Below are positions 1 to 12,100 of a stretch of DNA of 64,000 nt, piece by piece. A program made the position numbers and the translations under genes. The notes beneath the pieces are model-generated. The model saw only the letters and a list, made by a program, of their open reading frames with translations. It searched no databases and was not told where the DNA came from. Positions within the stretch are counted from its first letter, which is position 1; each line of letters starts with the position of its first letter. This DNA is from Hysterangium stoloniferum (Eukaryota; Basidiomycota; Agaricomycetes; Hysterangiales; Hysterangiaceae), in NCBI GenBank assembly GCA_015178975.1, contig WHVD01000052.1:124001-188000 (forward strand), read 5' to 3'.

Positions 1-1436
1 GTGAATATTTAAAAATGACCAATCATTGGGACAGTTTTGCAACCTCTCTTTTCACACATTTCATTATATCATATTATATTCTGGAGGGCCAGGAAAATTA
101 CAAAAAAGTTTACATGACATCTATTTGATGTTCTAATTAATATGTGACATGAAACATCACATTTTAACTATCATTCTTATCATGAAAGCTATTTCCCCTC
201 TCAAAAGAGAACAAGCCATCTCCCTCCTACAAAATGGACTCTCCAATAGGAATGTAGCCTCTACAACAGGTCTTAGCAAATCTACTATCAGTAGAATTGC
301 TCAGGAGATAGAGATAGACAAAGAAAACCTGAAAGGAGGATGTCCATCCAAGCTTTCTCCTACTGACCAAAGGAGGATCATATATCAAATCACCTCTGGC
401 AAACTAGATAATGCTATCCAGGCCACACACTACATTAATTCCATCAATAAATATCATGTCTCACCCAAAATAGTCAGAAGGACCTTGAAACAGCATGGTT
501 TCAAAGCTGTAGTCAATGCAAAAGACCTTTGCTCAAGGCTCAACATAGAAAGCCCAGGTTACGCTTTGCCCTCAAGTACCAAAACTGGACTGTGGATGAT
601 CAGAAAAGGGTCTTGTGGTCTGATGAGACCAATAGCAATAGGATTGGGTCAGATGGACATCAATATGTGTTGAAGAAAGCTGGAGAACCACTTTCTGATA
701 GGACAACCCAACTTACAGTCAAGTATGGAGGTGGAGATATCATGGTGTAGGGCTGTATTGGTTGGAATGGAGTGGGAATGCTTGCAGAGATTGGAGGAAG
801 GATGGATTCTGCACAATATGTGGAGATCCTGGCTCAGCATTTGTCCCAGAGCATTGAAGATTTGGATATTCCAACAGATGAGGCCATTTTCCAGCAGGAT
901 AATAACCTAAACACATATCCAAGATGGCACAAAAATGGTTTTTTGAAAATCATATTCAGGTGTTAGACTGGACAGCACAGTCTCCTGACCTGAATCCCAT
1001 AGAACATCTTTGATTCCACCTGAAGAAACAGCTCCAGAAATATCCTTCACCATTAAAGGGAGTTTAGGGGTTATAGGAGAGGGTGGAAGTGGAATGGGCA
1101 AATATTGAGCCTCATAAGTGTCAGAAACTGATTGGAAATATGCCCAGAAGACTTGATGCTGTAATAAAGCCTCAGGGAGGCCATACAAAGTACTAGAATA
1201 ACAAGATATGTGATTCAAAAAGGGTGGTTGCAAAACTGTCCCAATGATTGGTCATTTTAAAATATTCACTGTGACACCAATATCCATCTATATTATGTAT
1301 TATTTGGGTATAACAAAGCTAGTATGCTAAGGTATGTGTGAGAATAATTTCACTATTTTAGAAAATTTATCTGGTGGGTTATAAAGCATTTATTGAGAAT
1401 TACCAAAACATTGGGATGGTTTTGGAAGCCACTGTA
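1..1436 (+). mobile_element. Tc1/mariner element 1, left end cut by window
   Basis: Bases 1-44 are repeated in inverted orientation at 1226-1269 with one mismatch, so a transposon lies between. The right arm goes on to 1434, where it ends in cactg followed by TA (1435-1436), the expected Tc1 end and target. The outer motif near 1408-1434 (ending ggttttggaagccactg) is an inverted relative of the inner motif at 1226-1246, giving a right arm of about 209 bp. By symmetry, positions 1-44 are only the inner end of the left arm, so the outer left end lies upstream of the window. The element interrupts the RT region of an older Gypsy relic, whose minus-strand reading resumes just after 1436. Confidence 0.8.
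149..1196 (+). pseudogene. Tc1-type DDE transposase, degenerate
   Basis: The first frame (149 to about 540) encodes an N-terminal helix-turn-helix region with the typical SKSTISRI helix and a GCPSKLS linker. A frameshift near 530 moves the DDE domain to another frame. That domain shows VLWSDETNSNRIGSDG (first Asp), then a TAG at about 748, then IFQQDNN (second Asp) and TAQSPDLNPIEHL (Glu), and another stop directly after EHL. The family C-terminus (MPRRLDAVIKPQGGHTKY) ends at 1196. With at least one frameshift and two stops it cannot make active transposase; a non-autonomous life using another copy's enzyme remains possible. Confidence 0.85.
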
Positions 1437-1439
1437 TCA

Positions 1440-2640
1440 TTGAAATTCCACAGAGTGTCCTTATGGGTGAGATGAGCAAGGGGGACTGTGATCTTAAAAT
1501 ATTTGTGGATAAACTGCCAGTAAAAATTGGCAAATCCAAGGAAAGATTGGATGTCTTTCACTTTTCAGGGTTCTGGCCAATCTTTGATGACTTGTAATTT
1601 GGCTTCATCCATCTGGAGTCCATCGGGACCCATTATGAAACGTATTCCATGGAGTCCATGTCAAAAGTACATTTTTTCCCATTTGTGAATAGACCATGTT
1701 GTCAGAGTCTCCAGAGAACCTTGTGGACCTGTTCATTATGTGCCATGGGATCCTTGGAGTAGAAAAGAATGTCATTCAAATAAACAATGATGCACACATC
1801 AAGCATGTCAGAGAAAATATCATTAATAACATGTTGAAAAACAGACAGAGCATTGGTTAGCCCAAAGGGCATCACCAACCATTCAAAAGCTCCATAACAG
1901 GTCCGGAAAATGGTTTTTCCACTCATCTCCATTGGAAATACAGACCAAGTGGTAGGCATGTTTGAGGTCTATCTTGGTATAGATCCAGGCATTCTGCAGA
2001 GCATCAAGTAGATCAGAAATAAGACTTATCTTTCCATGTGACAGCATTGAGCCTGTGGAAATCAATGCATAGTCTAAGGGATCCATCCTTTGTTCTGACA
2101 AAAAGAATTGGGGCTCTGAAAGGAGACTTTGATGGCTGGATAAAACCTATGGACAGGTGTTCATCCAGGAAATCCCATATGGCAGAGAGTTCTGTGGAGG
2201 ACAGTGAGTAAATATGTCCAAGGGGTGGCTGGGCCCCATCTTCAAGGTCAATTTTTAAGTTGTACTGTCTGTGAGGTGGAAGCCAGCCAGCTTTTCACTT
2301 ACTAAAAACATCCACAAAGCCATGATATTTCTCCAGAACACCTAGGTTGGTGATATGCTCAGATTCTGCAGTTGCAAAACATCCAGTTACTTCATCAACT
2401 TTCAAATTGATTGTGAACACCTGGGATCCATCAAATTTTGTAGCCCTAATGAAAGCTGCTGCATTAATGAGGGAAATGGATCGATTACTGTGGTTCCAGT
2501 GAAGCCAAAGATGCCATAGAGGCCACATGTGCCAAAATGGCTGGGGCTGTGGGCATCTGGAAAGGAATAATAGGTAGGTCACAAGCTTGGGTGATAACAG
2601 AATTGCTTGTACCATTGAAAAGTTGGAGTCCAACTGGGTT
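1440..2640 (-). pseudogene. Gypsy pol relic (linker and reverse transcriptase)
   Basis: The minus strand encodes recognisable RT pieces: KYHGFVDVFSK before the RT, then the substrate-gripping blocks, KIDLKHAYH, a palm block [20 protein letters not shown] (position about 1890-1830), and [13 protein letters not shown]. Downstream come [14 protein letters not shown] and [10 protein letters not shown], the RT-to-RNase H connection. The catalytic motif reads YLND instead of YLDD, so an essential aspartate is lost. Pieces lie in different frames (for example 2101-1883 and 1959-1702) with stops between them. RNase H and integrase are not seen, being lost beyond the Tc1 insertion. Confidence 0.85.
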
Positions 2641-3040
2641 TATTGAATAGGTTGACAAGAAAAATTTTTTGGGTGAATTCAATATCTACAAAACAATGGG
2701 TTGAGCTGGAATCTAGAAGTGTGGAAAAGACAAAGTGCAGGATCATATCACAAGTAAATTTTACAAATAATGAGTCAGAGTTCAAAAGAGTGGATGCTTT
2801 AAGACATGTGTACTCAAGAATGTGCAGAGAGTTAACACAATGCTCAACCTGTGCAGAATATGGAGGGTTGCTTACTCTCTTTTTGGATCAGGAGCTGGTA
2901 TTGTTAGATTATATAATACCAACCATTGTTCCAACTGGGACCATATGGTGTACAGCTCTGAGTTCAGTGTGTATATGATCTAATAGGAATGGCACTTAGG
3001 GTTATATCCTTAAGTACAGTGTAAGACCAAACCTACCCAA

Positions 3041-3113
3041 GGTCAGATGGTGTAGTGGTTAACACCTTCGTTATGTAATCGAGAGATCCTGGGTTCAATC
3101 CCCAGTCTGGCTA
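3041..3113 (+). tRNA. tRNA-Thr(UGU)-like gene or tRNA relic
   Basis: A cloverleaf can be drawn. The 7-bp acceptor stem pairs 3041-3047 with 3106-3112 (two G-U wobbles). The D-stem is GTGT/ACAC around loop 3054-3061. The T-stem CTGGG/CCCAG (3089-3093 / 3101-3105) encloses the loop TTCAATC. The A-box (TGGTGTAGTGG) and B-box (GGTTCAATCCC) fit RNA polymerase III promoters, and a T-run follows at 3117. The anticodon loop (3072-3078) reads TATGTAA, giving anticodon TGT. However, position 33 is A instead of the near-universal T, and the innermost anticodon-stem pair is T-T. It may be a decayed gene or a SINE head. Confidence 0.55.
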
Positions 3114-3126
3114 TTCATTTTCTACA

Positions 3127-3535
3127 TTACTCATGTTTTCTAACAGGTATGTCCTTTGATGTGGTCTCTATGGAGGAAGTTTGGGCTGCATGACCTTTGG
3201 CAGAGTTAGCTTTCACTATTGGGCATTCCAGGACATGATGACTGGGTTTTCTGCACAAAAGACAGAGGTTGTTGTCCATATGACACTGTCTTTCTTGTGG
3301 GGTCAATTTACCATCAGGTCTCAGTTTGCCTATAAGGTCAGACTTTCCAGCAGATTTTCCACATTTCTGACCTTTGTTGGTAGTGCCAGAGTTGTTGTTG
3401 TTGGAAGATTTCTTGTTGTTCTTCCAGTCAGATTGTGTGGAGTTTGAATTGTTGGTAGATGTGTTGTTGTTGTTGGTTTTGTTCACCATGGACTTGTTGG
3501 ATTTGTCCACAGGTGTCTCGTGGGCAACTTCCACT
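3127..3535 (-). pseudogene. Gypsy gag C-terminal fragment with zinc knuckle
   Basis: An open minus-strand stretch encodes an Asn/Ser-rich, low-complexity linker followed by the CCHC knuckle CLLCRKPSHHVLEC and a short tail ending at 3127. This is the nucleocapsid end of a retrotransposon gag. The capsid part upstream is missing because sequence from about 3546 onward belongs to another repeat. A tRNA-like gene on the plus strand follows only 13 bases beyond the stop. The frame is open but truncated at the 5' side. Confidence 0.75.
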
Positions 3536-3545
3536 TGGTTTCCCA

Positions 3546-4077
3546 ATAACGTGTACAATCCAAAGATATTTAATAGAATCCATTGTATATGGTTTTCCAA
3601 GTCATGTAAATACTTGCCAATACTTTTGTTGGTACTTTGTTTTTTAAAAGCTAAACTGTAGTTATTTCCTAGTAAAATATGTGATATATCATTGGAGATT
3701 TTTCATCCTATGGCCTTCTTTATTAAGTGAAACCACCCATATATTCTTGGTATGTTGAATCAAGTAGAAATCTGTTCAGATTGACCAACCCATTCCAATG
3801 TAATACATATGTATTCAGAGATGTCAATGACATACATATGCATGAAATGGACCATTTAAAAGGATATGCTTTTTAAAAGTCTTAATGTTTTAATCTACTA
3901 AACTCTTTCATAATCTATTCAGCTCTTGAAAGATCATTTGTTCATAATATACCAATAAGTTTTAAACATTCCTAAAGTTTGAAAAACCAAATTATGTTTG
4001 AATCACATCCCAGATGTTTAAATGACCTTTAGAGTATATTGGAATTTGGTATACTTAATATTTTTCAGATATCCTCC
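3546..4077 (+). repeat. 5'-truncated copy of AT-rich MITE-like repeat
   Basis: This stretch aligns with 40520-41050 over its whole length, for example the shared blocks tagttatttcctagtaaaat, tatggccttctttattaagt and gtagaaatctgttcagattg, and the same right end gatatcctcc. The full copy at 40375-41050 lies in a Gypsy element flanked by TA. Here about 150 bp of the left end are missing and the repeat adjoins gag sequence. No coding potential was seen. Confidence 0.7.
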
Positions 4078-4808
4078 TTACCTGGTGCATGCCTTTCAAA
4101 TGTGTCCCATAGACATCTTGGAAACCTTGTTACCAATAGTCCTTGAAGATCTTTCCACTTCATTTTCTATAAACATATATTATTTTTATGCTTGATCATC
4201 AGAGAACCTTGTACTTTCACATCACAGACAAGGATTACTTGAGACCTTGTTATCTTGTTTGATATTTAATAGATGTTTGGGCCCATGTAGCAAGCACACA
4301 TGAATAATGTCTTCAAGACCCCCTGTTCTCTTGTTTCTTGTTGATATGAACCAAATGCTCACCTTAATGATCCCTAATGTTGGCCAATGAGCAGCTATCA
4401 CATTTGACCTGGGAATCATAATGTGAATTTTGAAGAGAAAGTCACACAATTGTGAGGAGCCAGTGTGATTTAGCCTCTTTTGATCATGTGGAGGACAAAG
4501 GAAGTTTATATTTGCCAAGCAGTTGGAACAAAGGAGATTTTAACATTGTGGACCATCTAACAGATTCTATATCATTTTGTAATTCCATCAGATTCAGGGA
4601 TGTGAATGGGATTTTAAATTGATTGATTACACACATGTTCTTTATGTGATGTTAAATCCTGCAACCACATCTGGGAGTTTTGTGGATTTTTAATTGGATC
4701 ATCCTCTGACAAGTCACAGGACAGATAAAGGGATACAAAATCCCACTGGACAATACAAAATTGAAGAAGTTTATATTCCATGATATGGTTGATGCTTAAA
4801 AGATCCTA
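4078..4808. other. AT-rich intergenic sequence without a recognised gene
   Basis: I see no convincing coding region, RNA gene or repeat boundary here. The longest open stretch (4222-4518, minus) has no recognisable motif and odd composition, and is treated as chance. Confidence 0.5.
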
Positions 4809-5045
4809 CAGTAGGCAACAAAACCATTTGGATGTTTCTTTGTTTTGAAAAGATCCTTTAGCATTAGCCCAAATTAAATTCTAAAAATTCTGAATAAATC
4901 ATGATAGATGCTCCAATATCACTAAATGTTGATTACATAACCATGAGGTCATATGTCCATTTATGGTGATGTAATAATAGGATTAATGAAGCTTGTACAT
5001 CCGAACGGTTTTGTTGCCTGTATTTTATAAACCCTGTATACTAAA

Positions 5046-6778
5046 CTAGTACTTGGTATACCCTCCCTTGGCCTTAATTACAACTTCTACTCTTCTAGGC
5101 ATACTCTCTATCAAGTTCTGACTCACCTCCTTTGATATCTTTTCCCATTCCACTTGACAGTGCTGTTAAGAACTGGAAACTGACTAATGTCGGTGGCCGA
5201 CAGGGACCGATCGGAAGGACTTGGCTTCAGCTTATGTGCTGCGCCCTCACAAATATCCGTAGGATGTCCTTAAATTTCGGGCGGGTGAAGACTAATCCTA
5301 GTGAGTCCCTTTCGGCGTGATACCGATCGGAATTGAAGGACAAGTCGAGCGTCGGGCCAAGGGGTCGGGGCCGGGAGTGGGCGAGCGCACGCGAAGGCGG
5401 ATGGGGGGATTCTTAGTATGAGACTGATACAGGTGTATGAGGGTATTCTGAGTCGATATTCTGATTGCCTAGTAACTACAATTACAGCGGGTTCATATAC
5501 AAGTAACAGGCGTCTGGAAAATACTAATGGGGAGAAGGGCGGAACACGGTTTTAACAATAAGCTTGACTAGGAACGGGAAGTTTATGATTAGTTCGGAGG
5601 CCGATGATAACCGAGAGCGGGATTACGGTAAAAGGAAATGGTTCGAGGACTACTAATATAGATAGACATATGCGAAACATAAGATTGAACGGATCAACAT
5701 AATAAAGGGGAACGTATCAAAGTTTGACCAGACAATACGAGTTATTTGACGTGGGCGTAAATGGAGTTTGATCTTCGTGAAACATTCGTCAGCTTCGGGG
5801 CCGATGGTTTCCGAGAGGATGACTTGAAACGTTGACAAGTGGCGATAACCTCGGGGCCGATAGGGTTGCGACACGGTCGTAACAAGTGCTCCCAAAGCTC
5901 CTCCACTTCACTAGGTGGTGTTTCATAATCAGCTAGCCTCCTTTTCAAGGGTTTAGATCTGGAGACTGTGCTGGCTATTTCATAACAGTGTAGCCATGGT
6001 CATCAAACCACTTTTGAGCTAGTTTGCTAGTATGCTTTGGATCATTATCCTGCTAGAAGATGATATCAGATGGAGTGTAAAACTCAAGGGATTGCTGAAG
6101 TTCATCCTCCAAGATGGAGCAGTAAAGCTGTGAATCCATCTTCCCTTCAATTCTAGTGGCATATCCAATGCCTTCCCAAAGTATGCAGCCCCACATCATC
6201 ACACTACCACCACCAAACTTCAATGTTCCCTCCACCTGCCTGTCAGCCAACCCCTCCCACCACCTTTTCTACACCCACTTCCTTCCATCTGACCCAAGAT
6301 GATTGATTTTGGTCTCATAAGAGAATACAACTCTCTTCCAGTCCTCCAGAGTGTACTTCTGATGTCTCTTTGCCCACTGTAGCCTCTCCCTCCTGTGAGA
6401 TCATCTCAGAAGAGGGCACTTCTTCTTCACCACAGGTTTTAGGCCAGCCTTGTGTAAGACATGACAAACAGTTTGGGAGGAGAGGGACTTATTTGTGACA
6501 TCCTGAAGAGACTTGGTAACTTGCACTGCATTATCAGATTTCTGCCTGCAAATGAGATGCTTAGCATAGCTGATATCAGCATATGTAAGCTTAGTTGGAT
6601 GACCACCAGAGGACTTGAAAGCCTCAGGACAGTATTTAGAGTGCATTTTTGAGATAGTTCCAATACTAACACCAGTGGTCTGATGAATAGAGTGCCTAAA
6701 GACATTAGAGAGGGGCAGAGTAATGATGTGTTTATGAATAGCAGGGAGAATTGTGTGCATAGTGAATTGTGGGGACAA
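5046..6778 (-). pseudogene. Tc1-type transposase split by an LTR insertion
   Basis: The minus strand encodes the N-terminal HTH region (TGVSIGTISKMH, GGHPTKLTYADI), the linker LKPVVKKKCPLLR, and a DDE domain with FSYETKINHLGSDG, VEGTLKFGGGSVMMWGC, QDNDPKHTS and AQSPDLNP, then LADYETPPSEVEELWEHL. The frame is then cut by the 721-bp LTR. The last part (VEWEKIS to KAKGGYTKY) continues on the other side and stops at 5046. First-motif D is changed (SYET for SDET), and stops occur after KWV, before QDND and near LNP. It is inactive. Confidence 0.88.
5164..5884 (+). repeat. Solo LTR (721 bp) inside Tc1 element A
   Basis: The LTR begins TGTTAAGAACTGG and ends GTCGTAACA, with the TG..CA ends of an LTR. 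It is flanked by the 5-bp target duplication AGTGC (5159-5163 and 5885-5889). Removing it rejoins the transposase C-terminus. It contains the block ggcttcagcttatgtgctgc (5223-5242) shared with several other LTR relics here. It is more G+C-rich than its host element. A solo LTR arises by recombination between the two LTRs of a full element. Confidence 0.9.
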
Positions 6779-6799
6779 GCATGCTAAAAGGCCTTGTAT

Positions 6800-7582
6800 T
6801 TATACTTGAATATGAACAAATCATGTGACTTTGGGGTTTAAGGTTTAGGTTTTAGGTTGTGGAAGCAAAGTCATGTGATCATAAATATTTTTAGACCTCT
6901 TTGTTTCTGTCAGTGTTCGGGGGCCACAGGCTCCATTGCACAAAGCATGCTGATGGGGACATGAGCGAGCCCACAAGAAGAATGGAGTGGAGGCACGGAG
7001 GGCCGGGAGTGAACATATCACGAATGTCGCCAAAGAAGAATGTTGTTGGAGTATCCTGCCGGGATGAAAAATGGGAAGTCTGAGAAGCTGTGTCTTCAAA
7101 GAGCCACTGGATTATCTCGGAATGTAGGCAGCAATGAGCTGGCAAGGGTGGCATGGTGTAGAATAGCCATTATGGTTCAGTCAGAGGAACATGGCAGTAA
7201 TGGGACAAGGAAGTCCAAGTGTAGTGTATTGTGGGATAAGCCATTGTGGTTCGAAGATCCAGGGTGTTTGACAGAAAGGCAGGATGGACTTCAAGAAGGG
7301 ATGAAGGATATCTGTACCACCCATTTTCCGAACCCCCTGTTGGGAAGGACGAACGGACCATGCTAGTGGTGTCCAGGTGGAGATTCCAAAAAGAAAAAGA
7401 AGAAAAGAAAAGTACTCAAGGCAAGGCTGAGCAATACCTTGAGGGCCGGCCACTCAGATGATGGTGGCAAGAGACAAAGGTGACAGGAAAGGGTTCCAGT
7501 GTAGCAGAGCTTAAACACTCCCATTGCAAAGACCGCGCTCTAATTTATTAGACCATCCCAACTTCTTTGCTTTGTGAGTCTT
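6800..7582. other. Non-transposase segment inside Tc1 element A
   Basis: Between the transposase start and the right arm lie about 780 bp not needed by a Tc1 element, somewhat richer in G and C from about 6900. Overlapping open stretches exist on both strands but none has a motif I recognise. It may be a captured or secondarily inserted fragment. A tRNA-Ala-like A-box resemblance near 7505-7560 (minus) lacks a B-box and was not called. Confidence 0.4.
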
Positions 7583-7794
7583 GGCAACAAAACCATTTGG
7601 ATGTACAAGCTTCATTAATCCTATTATTACATCACCATAAATGGACATATGACATCATGGTTATCTAATCAACATTTAGTGATATTAGAGCATCTATCAT
7701 AATTTATTCAGAATTTTTAGAATTTAATTTGGGCTAATGCTAAAGGATCTTTTCAAAACAAAGAAACATCCGAACGGTTTTGTTGCCTACTGTA

Positions 7795-9122
7795 TGTGTA
7801 CCTGATCACCCTCCACCTACCTTTTGGATCCCTAACCAATTTTGAATCTTATAAGCATCCAATAGGGAATATTGGAGTTTATATAAGATAATTCTCTACT
7901 ACAAGATTCTAAAATATTTTGGAGAGAGGGGTGTATAGACAAGAATGTCATTCTGCAACTGCTTATGGATAACTCCAACCATTTGTGGCAACACTACCGG
8001 CTGTGGCCACACAAAATATTGTCGCCTTCCAACCTTTCAATTTCAGTGACAAGAGTGGTGCAGACAGTTGACTGGCTCTAGTGAGAATGTACAAGATATA
8101 ACCAAGTCGCCTGTTGACAACAGTAAATCACTTTGCTTTGAGTATGCTTCTATTTGAAATTGACTGACAGCATTCTTCAGAATATTTGGATGGAAGTGAT
8201 AAATAGAGAGGAATGTGACCCGACCATGCAAACCAAGAGTCCATCCTGGCGTCCTTCCCTGTGAGAGTCGCATGGCACAAAGGGTGGCCTTGTCAAGCCT
8301 GTCAAAGGCAGGACAAACCACACATAATAATTAGTGAGAAAGGGAAGCATCCAGGCATGTCAATGGTGACCACGTAAGGGTTTTCAATGCAATTAGCGGG
8401 AAGTGTAGAAATTATGACAAAAGTTAAACCATACCAGAAAAGTGACAAATAGAGATGAAGGTTAACTCGTCGTACCGGAAAACCTAGATTGCCACTTCAG
8501 TTAATCATACACCCCTACCCATATCGTATATGGGCAGGGGAGTAAAGTCATACCCTATTAATATATACTGCCAATGCACACAAGCTTCCCTCCGCCTCAC
8601 TTCTTTGTCACTCTCGTTCACATCTATCCCAGTCTGGAAAAATACTCCAATTTGACTAGGTGCCTGTAACTTCCAATTGAGGTGTTTTAGTTATTCCTGG
8701 ACTTTCTATCATCGTTCTTGAAGCTGGTAACACCACGAGTATGACATGTTTTTGGGCCTTACTCAGAGTACCCGATTGATATGAGCAACAACCTGTGCCG
8801 CCATAGCTGACTCGTTGTGTTTGTTGACACAATCACACAATCGGAGACAGGGCGCTATCTATAGTACCTTAGCTTCTGTAGCTTTCTTTAATATTCTTTT
8901 ATGCTTCAACGCTTCAAATCCTGTCATTATTTGTTCTGCAAGCTTCCAAGTGGCTTGGCCATAGGCCAGACCTGAAAACAGAAGCTTTGAACACGAAGTA
9001 CCATTATATATATATATATAAGGAGGAGCTAAATTAGGTGTAATGTGAATCATATATCACACTCCCAAATAATAACAAGGATACAATAACGACAATTACT
9101 CCCAACGCTCCATGCCATACCA
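7795..9122. other. Intergenic, no gene recognised
   Basis: Nothing convincing is seen. There is a short (TA)n run at about 9005-9020. This is the 3' flank of the ZZ-finger gene. Confidence 0.5.
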
Positions 9123-12100
9123 TCACGCGTATGTCCTGTCCAAGAAGGTCATCAAGCGGTCAAAATTATAATTCATGGATCGCATAGTTTCCGCTTGAAT
9201 TCGCATAGCCTCCTCTTGTCCCTTCATAACTTCCTCTTGTCTTCGCAGAGTTTCTACTTGTATCCGGATAGCTTCCTCATGTTGGGCGACAGCAGTTTCA
9301 AGCATTCTGATGCGTTGCTGGTCACTTGTTTCAGTGCTAATATCCGTGGGCTTTGTTAATGTAAATGGTTCCCCACTAAATCGCATAAAGAGATGCCTGG
9401 CATCATGTCCCTTGGTTTCGATGGCATTCATACTTATACATTTACTGCACAAGGCATAATCTGTGATTCGTCGTTACGCCATGTTTGTGAGAATCACGAC
9501 AATACTCGCCTTCGCATTGTATGCATTTGTAATGTAGTCCCCCACTCTGGACTGCGCCACAGGGCCCTTGGCATATAAACATATTAGAATATTTATCCAT
9601 TATGCCCGTCAAAAACTCGAGGGCGTCGTTCCGAGCACGCCAGAGTAAAATTTGACCAACGGGAAGGGGGAACCTTATCACTGGGTGTGATGAGTTATGA
9701 TAGCTGTGGTGCGACGAACAATCTTCTGGCAGGTTCACGACACAATCACTACACATATTGAAATCTGACGAAAGGATAGTTAAAAAATTTAATAGACAAA
9801 GTAGGGTGAAACCACCAACCGGGCTTGTTGCCATCAATTTTACAACCCAGACATTGATAAAGCATGCCTGTTATAGGGTACTTGTCGCATCCATTGCATA
9901 CCAGAAAGCTATATAAATAAATAAGCCATTGATCATTACCAGTATACGTGAACCAACTTACTGCACTCCTTGCATCAAATCCCACTGTGTGACGGCTGGG
10001 AAACTTTGGACTTCATCGTTCTTGAGAAAATTTATAGGCTGTCGCTGACACCCTGCCTCTTCCAGGGATTTCATGACACCATAATGAAGACTTTCAAGTT
10101 CTATTTCTGGGATAGGTTCCTCTGTGTCGATATTGTTTATTTCGAGTGGAAACCGTGTGTAGCTGTCCGAATGATTGGTCTGCGGGTCCTTGGAGATCCA
10201 TGGGTTGAAATGATACCAGTTGGCAAACTAAATCCCGATTATTATGATTCATACAATCAGCCTGTGAATTCGACACAGTAGATTAAACAACGCACAAGCC
10301 CGCCTGCAAAGCGCTTCAAGTGAGCATCCGGTGAACCCACTAATTGCTGCTCGAAGGCCTCTGAGGAATCATAGCAATCAGGGGACTTTGTCAAGGACAC
10401 TGTGACTCACCGACAAGGGTCCGGGTACGCAAAACGCAGGCAGATAAAATGCTCTGGATCGTCTCAGTGGCAGATTCAAACTCCATAACGTGGAGTGCAA
10501 TCTTGGATGCAAGTTTGAAAACTTGATAATGCCGTCTGAGGGTGAGGTACAGCAGCGGATATAGGTACTAATAGTTTAAGATGTCAGCCTCAGAAAAGAC
10601 GCGGAGAAAGTCGCAGTCAATCCACATGATAATACCTTCTCTATTCTCCCTGGGCCCAACAAAGTGCTAACTGTGTCTGCACTGTCAATCTCCCATTTTG
10701 CAGGCTTCAAAGCCGCAGTCATTGTAGCTTCTTGGTGGGACATATGTTGTCGAATAAGATGGAGTAACTCAGGTTCTTCTGTTGTCTCTGGTGAGCGGGA
10801 GCGAAGCAAGCACATAATCCAACGGAGTGTATTCTGATACTCGACATATGAGTGGCCATTTTCTGGAAGCACCATGATGTCTAATAAATTTTCGATCAGC
10901 CTTTCAATACGGTGGTGGTACATGGTGACTTCAACGCCCCATCCTGATACACGATAACAATCGGTCAATTACAGCATTGCAGGAAGGCGAAAGAACAGTA
11001 CCGGCAGCCCAAAATGTGATCCATCGAAGCATGGAAAATTCCGGCGGTTTCTCATGATAAAAATCATTGACTTCCGCTATCTTTATGAAGCCGGAGACAT
11101 CGTCGTCAATAGCTAAATGATAAATATAAGTAAATTACTCAGCACCAGATATTGAAGTCAATACCCTCCGCAATCGCTGGGGCTCTACCGACGGAAAGAA
11201 AAGATAAACACCACTGGTCTTCCTCTAGTGATTCAATTGTAGTTGAGTATTCGGTGTGAGTATCGGATCCGAACAAAGATGGTGATAGCGAGGAATTATC
11301 TTCAATATTGAGTTCCGTATTGCTGGTAGTGCGTTTAACCATGTAGTCAACAGGAGGGGGGTCGGAAAGACGGTCGACATAATAACTGAGAAATTCCATA
11401 ATATAATTATCAACAAATATCATAGTGATTGATTGATGATGATAGTACTCAACTCATGTAAAGCCAAGACAAAGACTCGAGCCTTGACACTGGAGGATGC
11501 ACGCTGCAGGGTATCTGTTGGTATTAATGTAACATCAATGAGTTCGGAAGGCTACCAATTCTTTCCACACATGTCTAATATCCTGAGAGTGCAAATTATG
11601 AGTAATTGCAATATTAATAATGACGAACTCACTGGATCAGACACACGGCTCCATGGCCCTGAACCAAACGCAGCAATAATTTTCCTCGTTGATCTATGGA
11701 TGGCATTTTCTAGTTGCTTCGTTAACGCATCGAGTTTGACATCAAAGTACGTCTTATTTTTATCGATGAGCGTGTCCACCTCCGATCGGAGGGATATTAA
11801 GAGGGACGTTGATGTTTTCAGCTGCCTCTTGTTCGTAGATGCTAGCTTCAGGGATTCCTTGCTATCCGTGACATATAATTTTCTTTCCAACTCGGCCAGA
11901 TAAGCGTCGTTTTCAATGCATCTCTGTGAGCCACCTAGTTTCTCAACTTCCACAGCAGCCTTTTTTTCCTGCTCCGTTTGATGCTTGAAAAGGGTCAATA
12001 TCATATCCACCTTCATGTCGATAGATTCCACATTGGTGGCAACTGATGTTACTTTTATCTGTTAAAACACGACTTAAAATCAGACTTGTGTAATGATAAA

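Larger units (their letters stand above)
1437..3545 (-). mobile_element. Ty3/Gypsy retrotransposon relic
   Basis: Read on the minus strand, the order is gag with a zinc knuckle (about 3535-3127), a protease-like region (about 2980-2560), then the linker and reverse transcriptase (about 2360-1440). This is the Ty3/Gypsy order. The 3' part is cut by Tc1 element 1 at the TA of 1435-1436; the 5' part of gag is replaced by an AT-rich repeat from about 3546. No LTRs remain. Frames change repeatedly, so it is an old dead copy. Confidence 0.8.
4809..7792 (-). mobile_element. Tc1/mariner element A with nested solo LTR
   Basis: The element starts cagtaggcaacaaaacc at 4809 after TA and ends ggttttgttgcctactg at 7792 before TA. 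The arms 4809-5020 and 7583-7792 are about 210-bp inverted repeats with a few mismatches. Each arm also ends internally with an inverted copy of its own terminal motif. The minus strand carries a degenerate Tc1 transposase (6778 to 5046) split by a solo LTR (5164-5884). Without that insertion the element would be about 2.26 kb, still long for Tc1; the excess lies at 6800-7582. Confidence 0.85.

Noticed and set aside
4222..4518. 98-codon open frame on the minus strand
   Set aside because: No motif, AT-rich, no neighbours or splice signals to support it.
7500..7570. tRNA-Ala(TGC)-like A-box and anticodon region on the minus strand
   Set aside because: No B-box and the anticodon stem does not pair; only a weak resemblance.
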